From NCBI RefSeq assembly GCF_030409525.1, contig NZ_JAUFQB010000007.1, positions 148,089 through 212,088 of the forward strand: a DNA stretch of 64,000 nucleotides, given 5' to 3'. The notes beneath the pieces were generated by a model, which saw only the letters and a program-made list of their open reading frames with translations, was not told the DNA's origin and ran no database searches. Shown one piece after another: positions 24,848 through 32,707 of the stretch. The translations under genes were made by a program, and so were the position numbers. Within the stretch, counting starts at the first letter, position 1, and every line of letters begins with the position of its first letter. The stretch comes from Kaistella yonginensis. Its GTDB lineage: Bacteria > Bacteroidota > Bacteroidia > Flavobacteriales > Weeksellaceae.

Positions 24848-27027
24848 CAGTTTTCGAAATTATAAGGTAATTTCGTGAGTGTAGAATTGTCTTTTTTAGG
24901 TTGTTCTTTTTGCCGGGCTCTCTTATCGACTTCATCAATATCCAGAACTTTGACGGCATAAACATAGCTTTTGTTTTTAGCAATCCGCAGGAAGCCATGT
25001 TTTTTTAATGCTTTACCCAGTTTGTTTACTGTGCCGTCTGTGACGTTTACATTTGCTACGGTCGATAACCGAACCGCAATTTGAGAGGCATTAAAAAAGG
25101 CATTTGCCGTTTCTCTTGTTGCCGGCTCAAACCATGTCAATAACAGTTCTTCTTCGGGACTCATTAACTGGTACTGTTCATTATTGGCATTGATTTCTTT
25201 GATTTCTTCCTGGTTGAACCAATGTCGAAAGCCTTCCTTTTTCAGTTTTAAAGCCTGGGCATAAACTTTATTGATATCAATTTCGTGCGTGTATTCGATG
25301 TGTTCCGCTTCAAAGCACAGAAAGCGGCGTGAGCCAGTGGTATCGTTCAGGAACTGAGCGGTGTTGACGGAGCCGGCGAAACTGGCACGACGTGACATGT
25401 TTTCGTTATTATGGCCGTAGGCTTTTCGCATTCTGATATGGGTTTTGGTGATGAGTTCTTTGAGTGAACCGATTTCAGTACGGTTTAAATTTTCGAGTTC
25501 GTCCAGATTGATCAGCATGCATTCTGCCAAATGGATTAAGGTGTCTTTGTTGTTCGGATTGATCGTACCTGAAAAAATATATTCTTTTAGAGGTGCAGGC
25601 ATTAGTTTTTCGATCCAGGTTGTTTTTCCTAATCCCTGTTTGCCTGAAAATACAATAACGGTTTGGTTGACCTGCTTTTCATCTAAAACGCAAGCTACCA
25701 TTGCGACGAACCATTTTTTGAAACAGATTCGCCAAAGATCCTGTTTTGTCGTGGTGATGGTATCAGCGAGTTTTTCTATCCAGTCAAATTCGTCTGTAAT
25801 TTCCGGATTGTTCTCAAAATAGTTTAAGAAAGGATCAAAGATTTCGCAGAAATCGGAGTGCAAAAGATTCCGGAGAGAATTGATGCTGCAGCGGACTTTT
25901 GCTTTTAAGATTTCACGAAGCAAAGAATTTTCTGCAAAGTCGGTCATGTGTTTCCACTTGGTGGCACGAATGGTTTTATATTCCAATTTTCCCAGAACAT
26001 TGTTGTAACGAAATTTGTATCTGTTATTCAGAAAGTTTTCCAGTTTGTCGATGTATGACGGTTCTTCATCATCATCGGTACTGAAATTCCCATCTGTTGT
26101 TTTCTGCTCGGATGATTCACCATTATTTTTTTTATGGCTCGTCGATTGCGCCGATTTTGCAGTTTGCTTTTGAGGTTTAAAATCATCGGTATTAAAGTCT
26201 GAAGTATTTGCATAGGCACTTTTAACAGCCGTGGCCACTTCCTGGGAATTGTAATCATAATCAGCTAAAATATAGCCCAGAGCCATGGCTTCCGGAATAC
26301 CTTTTCGGTTCAGGTTGTTGGCGAGCTGGAAAACGAAATTGTTTCTGTTGCCATCCATGAATAATTCTTTTTTTTCGGTAAAACGGACGGTGTGTTCGTA
26401 GACTGCGTCGTAAGTAATGGGTGTTTGATGTTTGATGCTGGATGAAGGATGGTTGTGATTACTTACAGTGGAAGATTGCTTTGGTGCGGTAGTAAAGATC
26501 GTGGAGTTTTCGTTCAGGAATAATTCGGGATCGAAGGAGACGAAACATAAACGGGTGATGTCTTTTCCTGATTTGTCGATTTCAACCTGGAGAAGTTCTT
26601 CAAAGTGTTTCTGTAAAGCCAGAAAGGTTTCTTTGTGGTTCTCTTTTTCGGTTTCTATTTGGACCAGAATTTTTATACCGTTGCCAGAGGGGCTTAGAAA
26701 TGAGGCAAATACTAAAGGTTCTTCCAGTAAGGTTTTCCGGCACTCCTTTAGTTTTTCCTTTGGCAGTTTATCAATATCCAAAACCACTAAAGGATTATAC
26801 TTTGTAAGAAATTCCATTTTACGGCCCCCTTTAAAAGTTGCAGAGGGTGTGAATGCCGGAAGTGATTTCTTGGCTCTTTCTGCAGCCTCCATTTTATTAT
26901 CGGCGAGTGATTTTCTGAGATAAGTAATCGGGTTAATATATACGCCCGTTTTAATATCATCTAATATTTTCAGGATGTCTTTGTTTTCAACAACTTCATT
27001 GAAATTTATAAATATGGTTGATTTCAT
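24847..27027 (-). CDS. VapE/VirE-type primase-helicase (BT4734-like N-terminus)
   Basis: 726 residues from ATG 27027; the in-frame start at 27075 adds a weak lead. The N-terminal part (KGGRKMEFLTKYNPLVVLDIDKLP...FASFLSPSGNGIKILVQI...ITRLCFVSFDPELF) matches the BT4734-like primase-type domain. The C-terminal part is the VapE P-loop ATPase: VIVFSGKQGLGKTTWIEKLM, then LINLDELENLNRTEIGSLKELIT and FAGSVNTAQFLND. These proteins prime or drive replication of phages, satellites and integrative elements. A possible origin lies directly downstream. The last 100 residues look like a winged-helix region (VRLSTVANVNVTDGTVNKLGKAL). Confidence 0.92.
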   Translation of the reverse strand: MKSTIFINFNEVVENKDILKILDDIKTGVYINPITYLRKSLADNKMEAAERAKKSLPAFTPSATFKGGRKMEFLTKYNPLVVLDIDKLPKEKLKECRKTLLEEPLVFASFLSPSGNGIKILVQIETEKENHKETFLALQKHFEELLQVEIDKSGKDITRLCFVSFDPELFLNENSTIFTTAPKQSSTVSNHNHPSSSIKHQTPITYDAVYEHTVRFTEKKELFMDGNRNNFVFQLANNLNRKGIPEAMALGYILADYDYNSQEVATAVKSAYANTSDFNTDDFKPQKQTAKSAQSTSHKKNNGESSEQKTTDGNFSTDDDEEPSYIDKLENFLNNRYKFRYNNVLGKLEYKTIRATKWKHMTDFAENSLLREILKAKVRCSINSLRNLLHSDFCEIFDPFLNYFENNPEITDEFDWIEKLADTITTTKQDLWRICFKKWFVAMVACVLDEKQVNQTVIVFSGKQGLGKTTWIEKLMPAPLKEYIFSGTINPNNKDTLIHLAECMLINLDELENLNRTEIGSLKELITKTHIRMRKAYGHNNENMSRRASFAGSVNTAQFLNDTTGSRRFLCFEAEHIEYTHEIDINKVYAQALKLKKEGFRHWFNQEEIKEINANNEQYQLMSPEEELLLTWFEPATRETANAFFNASQIAVRLSTVANVNVTDGTVNKLGKALKKHGFLRIAKNKSYVYAVKVLDIDEVDKRARQKEQPKKDNSTLTKLPYNFEN

Positions 27028-27146
27028 TTTGATTAGATTTTGGAGGTTAGATGGTAGATACTGGACTTTAGACATTGAGTCTTAGACAAAAGCCCTCTGA
27101 AATGTAGAGGGCTTTTAGATTTCACAAAAAAGCGGGAAATGAATTA

Positions 27147-27425
27147 CTATTTCGCAAAGGATTTGTTGTAATGCTCCTGCATCGTTTTCTCTACATCAGA
27201 AAGTTTGTAGTAGATTTTGTTACCGACTTGAGAGAAAGAAATCTTGCCTTCGTCACGCCAAGTTTGGGCGGTTCTTCTGGAGATCTTCATCATGGTTATG
27301 AATTCTTCATTATCGAGAAACTGGTCCTGTTTTGAACCATTCCGAGAATTGAAGTTCCTTGAGAGGTCATCGATTTTAGCGATTAAACCTTCAAATTGTT
27401 CTTTGGTTAAAATAATTGCTTCCAT
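27147..27425 (-). CDS. Excisionase-like helix-turn-helix protein
   Basis: 92 residues from ATG 27425; the longer frame to 27455 adds an unlikely lead. The MerR/excisionase-type HTH is clear: FLDNEEFITMMKISRRTAQTWRDEGKISFSQVGNKIYYKLSDVEK. In Bacteroidota integrative elements this small gene sits between the integrase/RteC genes and the primase gene, as here, and similar proteins help excision or control the element's replication genes. It lies 119 bp upstream of the primase-helicase gene on the same strand. Confidence 0.85.
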   Translation of the reverse strand: MEAIILTKEQFEGLIAKIDDLSRNFNSRNGSKQDQFLDNEEFITMMKISRRTAQTWRDEGKISFSQVGNKIYYKLSDVEKTMQEHYNKSFAK

Positions 27426-27558
27426 AATACTATTGGTTTTAAGATTATGAAGCAAAGGAATAAAGGTTCCGGAAGTCTGATTGGTCTTTTTTAGTCTGAT
27501 CGGACTAAGTTTTTTGTAACCGCTTAATTATCAATAGTATTATAAGATTTTCTAAAAT

Positions 27559-28467
27559 TTACAAATCAGACTTCCAAGTAACAGCACTGTCATTATTTGG
27601 ATCTTTATCGGTTCTGGTTGGAGACAGGTATGTGAGCACTGTGGATTTTGAAAGCGGCTTTCCGTGTTGATCCAGAAAACTATCACAGATAAAATCTGCT
27701 AACTCACTGTTTGTCATTTGAATATAAAAATTGCCGTTTGGTTTTAAACCATACATCATCTGTTTAAAAGCATGGACTAAAATATTTGTTGGACCATGTA
27801 GTTTTATTTTTCCCTGAAAACTCTTTTGTACAACTTCCGGACTATCAGTTTTCGATATTTCTTCTTTCAACTTTTTTAAGGCATATAAATGCTCAATTTC
27901 TTTTTTGCATTGCAGATTATAATCCTGAAGATTTCTGTTGACAAATTCAATATTGGCCTGTAGATATTCAAATTTCTCTTCCATTAAAAGAAGGATTTTT
28001 TCATTGTCACTGCTTAAGGTAGCCAGTTTATTCTTTAATTCCCAAAATGAGAAATAACGTTCTTCTGATTCTGCATTAATTTGCTTCTTATTTGGTCTTA
28101 ACAGACTTACATTAAGATCTAAAGACTTTAATGTATTGCGTTTCGATTCGATAGATGTATAAAGTTTGACCAATCTGCTCTGACCCCGCTCGCCTTTAAA
28201 TAATTCATCATTAACAGAAATGAGTTTTTCGAATTTATTTAACCAAAGCATGGACTCTGATACCTGTTTGCAATGATGACAAATAAATTCGGGAATTTGA
28301 GAGTGGGTTATTGAAAAGACTTTTGATATTAATTGCTGGCAATAGTATTCTGAACCACGGTCAGTGTCTTGTTCAACATCAAATAACGGATTAAAAGTTT
28401 CCGTCAACTTAACAGACGAAAATTGTGCGAACGGCACAGACTCTTTAATGATATGGTTTACTAACAT
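27559..28467 (-). CDS. RteC-like protein
   Basis: 302 residues. The C-terminal third carries the RteC family pattern: HAFKQMMYGLKPNGNFYIQM, then TNSELADFICDSFLDQHGKP and LSKSTVLTYLSPTR, which resembles a DNA-binding winged helix. The N-terminal part is charged and helical, with a Cys/His group (FICHHCKQ). RteC of Bacteroides conjugative transposons switches on excision; the tetracycline two-component partners RteA and RteB are absent here. It is between the integrase and the excisionase-like gene, on the same strand. Confidence 0.85.
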   Translation of the reverse strand: MLVNHIIKESVPFAQFSSVKLTETFNPLFDVEQDTDRGSEYYCQQLISKVFSITHSQIPEFICHHCKQVSESMLWLNKFEKLISVNDELFKGERGQSRLVKLYTSIESKRNTLKSLDLNVSLLRPNKKQINAESEERYFSFWELKNKLATLSSDNEKILLLMEEKFEYLQANIEFVNRNLQDYNLQCKKEIEHLYALKKLKEEISKTDSPEVVQKSFQGKIKLHGPTNILVHAFKQMMYGLKPNGNFYIQMTNSELADFICDSFLDQHGKPLSKSTVLTYLSPTRTDKDPNNDSAVTWKSDL

Positions 28468-28727
28468 CCTTATAATGTATTTTAAATCTAATTGTCAGAG
28501 AATATTTTCAGTCATTGTGTGTTTTATACTAGGTCGCTTTCTCCCATTTCATAACAATTCAGGTATCAGTCACCGAAATTTCATTTATTAGCAAATGCTA
28601 AACTATGAAAAGTAAAGCATAAAAATGACTCCATTTTCAAAACAGAGCCATTTTTTAATAAATATGATAATAAATAAGTGTTAATTGGCAAAAATTCATA
28701 TCCAATGAATAGCAATTCATATGAAAT

Positions 28728-29945
28728 CTACATTACATATTGATCAACTGCCTTATCTAAATCATCATCGATTACTTTAGCATAAATTTGAGTTGTACTT
28801 ATTTTGGAATGATCCATTAACTTGCTGACATACTCGATCCGCATTCCCCTACTCAGTGCTTGCGTCGCGAAAGTATGACGACTTAAATGAAAATGTAACT
28901 GGAAAGGAAATTTTAATTCTTGGCCAATTTTACGCAGATGCAGATTACAAATCACATTTGCAGATGCTATTTTTTTTCTTTTGAATTCCGGATTTCCAAG
29001 ATCAAACTTACCTCTTAGAATAATCGGGAATATAAAGGCTTGCTTTTCAACATTATTGGAATAGTACTTCAAAAGAACTTCAGCCGCAGTTGCACCAATT
29101 TTTATGCGGTGTACTCTACCACTTTTACTAATTTTCCTTTCAATAATACCCTTTTCCATATCCACTTCTTCCCACCGCAAAGTGGCGACGTCAGAAAATC
29201 GTAAACCTCCAGCGGACACCGCGAAGATGAACATATCCTGGCAAAGTTTAACCTTACATTTTCTTTCCTTGTTATAGTTTTTGAAATTTTCGAACTGTTC
29301 TAATGATAAAAAATTTCTCTTGTGAGCATTTGTTCTAATTTTTATTTTATCAAAGGGATAAATGTTTTTGTCAATAATACCATCTTCTATCGCAGAGTTG
29401 AAAATTTTAGCAAGAGGTATTAGGCAAGTTTTGATTGAAATGTTAGAGTTTTTTTTCACCACAGTGAGAAAATTAATGTAGTCTTTCAAAAGTGATACGG
29501 TTATATCGTTTAAAGTCAGATCATCATGACCAATAAATTCTTTGAATTTTTTAATCAATGATTCATAATTATACATTGTTGCCGCTGCTAATGTATTTCG
29601 TAAACGATTAAAAGTTTTTTGCTGATAATCGAAAAAATTGATTCGATCTTCGCCTTTTAACGCTTGTTTTATCTGCTGTGCTGTAATGTTTTGGGTTTTC
29701 TTTTCTTCTTCTAAAACCATCATTGTAGCATCAGCAATCTTAACCGCCAAAACAGCATTCATTCTGGTACTGTTGGGATAACATTTTCTGACTTTCTGAC
29801 TGTCTCCATCCCATTGATTAGGTTTAAGTTTTACTCCAGTTGAAATAAATTTAGTTTTTCGGTCTTTAATGAGCCTGATGTAAAGAGAGCAATTTCCGGC
29901 TTTATCCAGTTGCTGCGTTTTTAGTACAAATTTTAACGATGCCAT
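28728..29945 (-). CDS. int: Tyrosine recombinase/integrase of the element
   Basis: 405 residues with three parts: an arm-binding N-terminus (LKFVLKTQQLDKAGNCSLYIRLI...KFISTGVKLKPNQWD), a SAM-like core-binding domain (residues about 100-200), and the catalytic domain with Arg in SAGGLRFSDVATLRW, HxxR in HFHLSRHTFATQAL, a later His in LMDHSKISTTQIY and the nucleophile Tyr in that same motif. All catalytic residues are present. It is the last gene before the right end, 234 bp from the attR core. The arm-binding domain fits the paired GTACAAC motifs at both ends. Confidence 0.95.
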   Translation of the reverse strand: MASLKFVLKTQQLDKAGNCSLYIRLIKDRKTKFISTGVKLKPNQWDGDSQKVRKCYPNSTRMNAVLAVKIADATMMVLEEEKKTQNITAQQIKQALKGEDRINFFDYQQKTFNRLRNTLAAATMYNYESLIKKFKEFIGHDDLTLNDITVSLLKDYINFLTVVKKNSNISIKTCLIPLAKIFNSAIEDGIIDKNIYPFDKIKIRTNAHKRNFLSLEQFENFKNYNKERKCKVKLCQDMFIFAVSAGGLRFSDVATLRWEEVDMEKGIIERKISKSGRVHRIKIGATAAEVLLKYYSNNVEKQAFIFPIILRGKFDLGNPEFKRKKIASANVICNLHLRKIGQELKFPFQLHFHLSRHTFATQALSRGMRIEYVSKLMDHSKISTTQIYAKVIDDDLDKAVDQYVM

Positions 29946-30049
29946 AGTAAAACAATTTAAGGTTAGTAATGTTTAGGGAAACGACTACTAATTTTCTGTA
30001 AAATGTGCTGAAAAGGGACTTTTCTGGATGATTTTAGTATGACATAAAA

Positions 30050-30068
30050 GTACAACAAGTAGTACAAC
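30050..30068. repeat. Paired GTACAAC motifs, right end (arm-type integrase site candidate)
   Basis: GTACAAC at 30050-30056 and again at 30062-30068, 12 bp apart, 105 bp downstream of the integrase start region and 111 bp from the attR core. Same heptamer as at the left end. Confidence 0.5.
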
Positions 30069-30178
30069 AAACTCTTAATTTGGTTGCTTTTTGATGCTTT
30101 TGTTTTGTTACCTAAAAAAATAAATTCGTGTATTCATCAGCAAACTAGAGAAAACTTGTATGATGCACGGAATTATTT

Positions 30179-30193
30179 GTAACTTTGTACAAA
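30179..30193. repeat. Right attachment core (attR candidate), also ferredoxin -7 promoter box
   Basis: GTAACTTTGTACAAA, 14/15 identical to 751-765. TAACTTTG inside it is a consensus -7 box 27 bp before the ferredoxin ATG. Insertion here leaves the -7 box attached to the ferredoxin gene but replaces upstream DNA with element DNA. Confidence 0.7.
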
Positions 30194-30213
30194 TTTAAAA
30201 AAATAAAGTAGCA

Positions 30214-30564
30214 ATGGCTATTAAAATAACAGACGAATGTATTAATTGTGGTGCGTGTGAGCCAGAATGCCCGAACAACGCAATCTATGAAGGAGCAGTA
30301 GACTGGAAAGCTTCAGATGGAACATCACTCAAAGGAAAAGTGGTCATGAAATCAGGTTTAACCGTTGATGCTGATGACCCACAAGAACCCGTAAGTGATG
30401 ATGTTTATTTCATAGTCACCGATAAATGTACCGAGTGTATCGGCTTTCACGAAGAACCGCAATGTGCGGCCGTTTGCCCGGTTGACTGTTGTATTCCAGA
30501 TGATGACCATGTGGAATCGGAGGAGAGTTTACTGGAGAAAAAAGCATTTTTACACGGAGAATAA
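30214..30564 (+). CDS. 4Fe-4S dicluster ferredoxin
   Basis: 116 residues. The first cluster motif is CINCGACEPECP near residues 9-20. The second set, CTECIGFHEEPQCAAVCPVD, has the longer spacing typical of YfhL/FdxA-like 2[4Fe-4S] ferredoxins. It carries electrons in the cytoplasm; in this group it usually neighbours the LuxC-type acyl-CoA reductase, now 29 kb away. It is followed by a terminator and, after 113 bp, by serC. Its promoter box coincides with the element's attachment site, so its expression may be altered by the insertion. Confidence 0.93.
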   Translation: MAIKITDECINCGACEPECPNNAIYEGAVDWKASDGTSLKGKVVMKSGLTVDADDPQEPVSDDVYFIVTDKCTECIGFHEEPQCAAVCPVDCCIPDDDHVESEESLLEKKAFLHGE

Positions 30565-30571
30565 GCTAAAC

Positions 30572-30598
30572 CGCTCACAAAATGTGGGCGTTTTTTTT
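30572..30598 (+). terminator. Intrinsic terminator after the ferredoxin gene
   Basis: CGCTCACA pairs with TGTGGGCG (one G-T pair) around AAA and runs into eight T residues. Confidence 0.85.
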
Positions 30599-30676
30599 CC
30601 ATCTTTTTTAAATCATTTTAACGCAAGAATATCAACGACTTTGCTGCCGCTCGAGTTCTTATAAAAATCAAAAAGT

Positions 30677-31741
30677 ATGAGTAAAAAACACAACTTCAGT
30701 GCAGGACCCTGCATATTACCTCAAGAAGTTTTTCAAAAATCTGCAGAAGCAATTCTCGATTTTAATGGTAGCGGATTATCACTTTTAGAAATTTCTCACC
30801 GAAGCAAAGATTTCGTTGCTGTAATGGACGAAGCCAGAGCAATCGTGAAAAGACTCCTGAACTTAAGCGATGCGTACGAAGTTTTATATTTGGGAGGCGG
30901 CGCCAGTTTACAATTCGCAATGGTTCCCTATAATTTAATGCCCTCTGAAAATGGAAAAGCGGCCTATTTGAATACGGGAACGTGGGCTGCTTCTGCCATC
31001 AAAGAAGGAAAAAAATTCGGAACGGTCGATATAGTAGGTTCTTCGAAAGAAGAAAATTACGCCTTTATCCCTAAAAATTACACCGTTGGAAATGAATATG
31101 ATTATTTTCATTGCACCTCAAACAATACCATTTATGGAACGCAAATGAAACAATTCCCAAAAGTTGATACTTTGTTGGTTTGTGATATGAGTTCAGATAT
31201 TTTCTCCCGCGCCATCGATTTTACTCAATTTGATTTGATTTATGCTGGTGCGCAGAAAAACATGGGTCCGGCCGGAACAACTTTAGTCGTGGTAAAAAAA
31301 GAAATCTTAGGCAAAACAGGAAGAGATATTCCTTCAATGCTTGATTACGCCTTGCATATCGCTAAAGAATCCATGTACAATACGCCCCCGGTTTTCCCAA
31401 TTTATGCCTCGCTTCTCACCTTACAACATTTAGAAAAAACGGGCGGAATAGCTGCTGCAGAAGCTAGAAACGAAGCAAAAGCTGCCTTATTATATAGTGA
31501 AATCGACCGCAATCCCCTATTTGAAACATTCTGTATGAAAGAAGACCGTTCACTTATGAATGTTTCTTTCAAATTAATTGATGACACTAAAAAAGAAGAA
31601 TTCGATAACGCCTGGAAAGCGGCCGGAATTAGTGGTCTAAACGGTCACCGAAGTTTAGGAGGCTATCGCGCAAGTTTGTATAACGCCATGCCCATCGAAA
31701 GTGTTCAAATTTTAGTTGACGTAATGCAAAATTTAAAATAA
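30677..31741 (+). CDS. serC: Phosphoserine aminotransferase
   Basis: 354 residues, full length. It opens KKHNFSAGPCILPQEVF, the SerC hallmark, and has LYLGGGASLQFAMVPYNL and the PLP-lysine region IYAGAQKNMGPAGTT, ending with GLNGHRSLGGYRASLYNAM. It converts 3-phosphohydroxypyruvate and glutamate to phosphoserine, and also serves pyridoxal phosphate synthesis. The stop codon abuts the serA ATG, so serC and serA are one transcript covering successive steps of serine synthesis. Confidence 0.97.
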   Translation: MSKKHNFSAGPCILPQEVFQKSAEAILDFNGSGLSLLEISHRSKDFVAVMDEARAIVKRLLNLSDAYEVLYLGGGASLQFAMVPYNLMPSENGKAAYLNTGTWAASAIKEGKKFGTVDIVGSSKEENYAFIPKNYTVGNEYDYFHCTSNNTIYGTQMKQFPKVDTLLVCDMSSDIFSRAIDFTQFDLIYAGAQKNMGPAGTTLVVVKKEILGKTGRDIPSMLDYALHIAKESMYNTPPVFPIYASLLTLQHLEKTGGIAAAEARNEAKAALLYSEIDRNPLFETFCMKEDRSLMNVSFKLIDDTKKEEFDNAWKAAGISGLNGHRSLGGYRASLYNAMPIESVQILVDVMQNLK

Positions 31742-32701
31742 ATGATAGTTCTTGCCAATGACGGTATTTCTAAAGCCGGAGAACAGCTGCTGATCGACGC
31801 AGGAATCGAAATGTTAGATGCAAAAGTTTCACAGGAACACCTCATCACATTCATTAATGAAAACAAGGTGGATGTTTTGTTGGTTAGAAGTGCTACCAAG
31901 GTAAGAAAAGACCTAATCGATTCTTGTCCGGGATTGAAAATTATTGGGCGTGGTGGTATTGGAATGGACAATATCGATGTTGCCTATGCGATTGAAAAGG
32001 GTATTTACGTCATTAATACACCAAAAGCATCTTGTCGCTCGGTTGCTGAAATGGTTTTTGCACACTTTTTCTCCTTAGCCAGATTTCTGCATGAATCCAA
32101 CAGACTTATGCCGCTGGAAGGTGAAACGCATTTTAAAGCTTTGAAAAAATCTTTTTCAACTGCGGTTGAATTAGAAGGAAAAACTTTAGGCGTCATCGGC
32201 TTCGGTGGCATCGGACAAGAAGTGGTAAAAATCGGGATTTCATTAGGAATGAAAGTAAAAGTTCTCACCAGAAATCCCAAAACTGAAAAAATCACCTTGG
32301 AATTTTTTGATGGACAAAAAGTTCAATTCGATATTTCTTCTAAAACAGATATGAATGAATTCCTAACCGATCTGGATTTTCTGAGTATCAATACACCGAA
32401 ATCAAGCGAATATATTTTAGATCAAACCCAATTCGAAAAAATGAAAGATGGTATTTTCATTGTTAATACGGCCAGAGGAGGCGTTATTAATGAAGTTACC
32501 TTGCTCGAATCGATAGAAAGCGGAAAAATTGCAGGTGCCGCACTCGATGTGTTTGAAAATGAACCCAGCCCAGAACTTGCTCTTTTAATGAATCCAAATT
32601 TGTCACTATCACCGCATTTAGGTGGCAACACCCAAGATGCGCAAATGAAAATTGGTAGAGAACTCGCGGAGCAAATCATTGAGATTAAAAAGAAACTTTA
32701 G
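31742..32701 (+). CDS. serA: D-3-phosphoglycerate dehydrogenase, short form
   Basis: 319 residues. Substrate-side GRGGIGMDNID, NAD-binding GVIGFGGIGQEV near 150, and the catalytic Arg (NTARGG), Glu (FENEPSP) and His (LSPHLGG) are all in place. There is no C-terminal ACT domain, so it is the short type and is not expected to be inhibited by serine through that domain. It makes 3-phosphohydroxypyruvate for SerC. It starts at the base after the serC stop and is followed 6 bp later by the DUF1015 gene. Confidence 0.95.
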   Translation: MIVLANDGISKAGEQLLIDAGIEMLDAKVSQEHLITFINENKVDVLLVRSATKVRKDLIDSCPGLKIIGRGGIGMDNIDVAYAIEKGIYVINTPKASCRSVAEMVFAHFFSLARFLHESNRLMPLEGETHFKALKKSFSTAVELEGKTLGVIGFGGIGQEVVKIGISLGMKVKVLTRNPKTEKITLEFFDGQKVQFDISSKTDMNEFLTDLDFLSINTPKSSEYILDQTQFEKMKDGIFIVNTARGGVINEVTLLESIESGKIAGAALDVFENEPSPELALLMNPNLSLSPHLGGNTQDAQMKIGRELAEQIIEIKKKL

Positions 32702-32707
32702 AATCCT

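Larger units (their letters stand above)
751..30193. mobile_element. Integrated genetic element (about 29.4 kb) with integrase, excisionase-like, RteC-like and VapE genes
   Basis: Bounds are set by the imperfect 15-bp direct repeat GTAAYTTTGTACAAA at 751-765 and 30179-30193. A tyrosine recombinase gene lies at the right end, followed inward by an RteC-like gene, a small HTH gene and a VapE-type primase-helicase. This is a common core of Bacteroidota integrative elements and satellites. The cargo is almost all nucleases, restriction-modification and regulator genes. I see no relaxase, coupling protein or conjugation genes, so transfer would need a helper or unrecognised genes. The flanking genes (LuxC-type reductase and ferredoxin) are usually neighbours in this group, which supports a single insertion. 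Boundaries are inferred from sequence only. Confidence 0.8.

Noticed and set aside
751-30193. Self-transmissible ICE
   Set aside because: No relaxase, coupling ATPase or Tra-like genes were seen in the island.
31402-31587. Reverse-strand frames inside serC, serA, E1 and other core genes
   Set aside because: They are antisense shadows of clear conserved genes.
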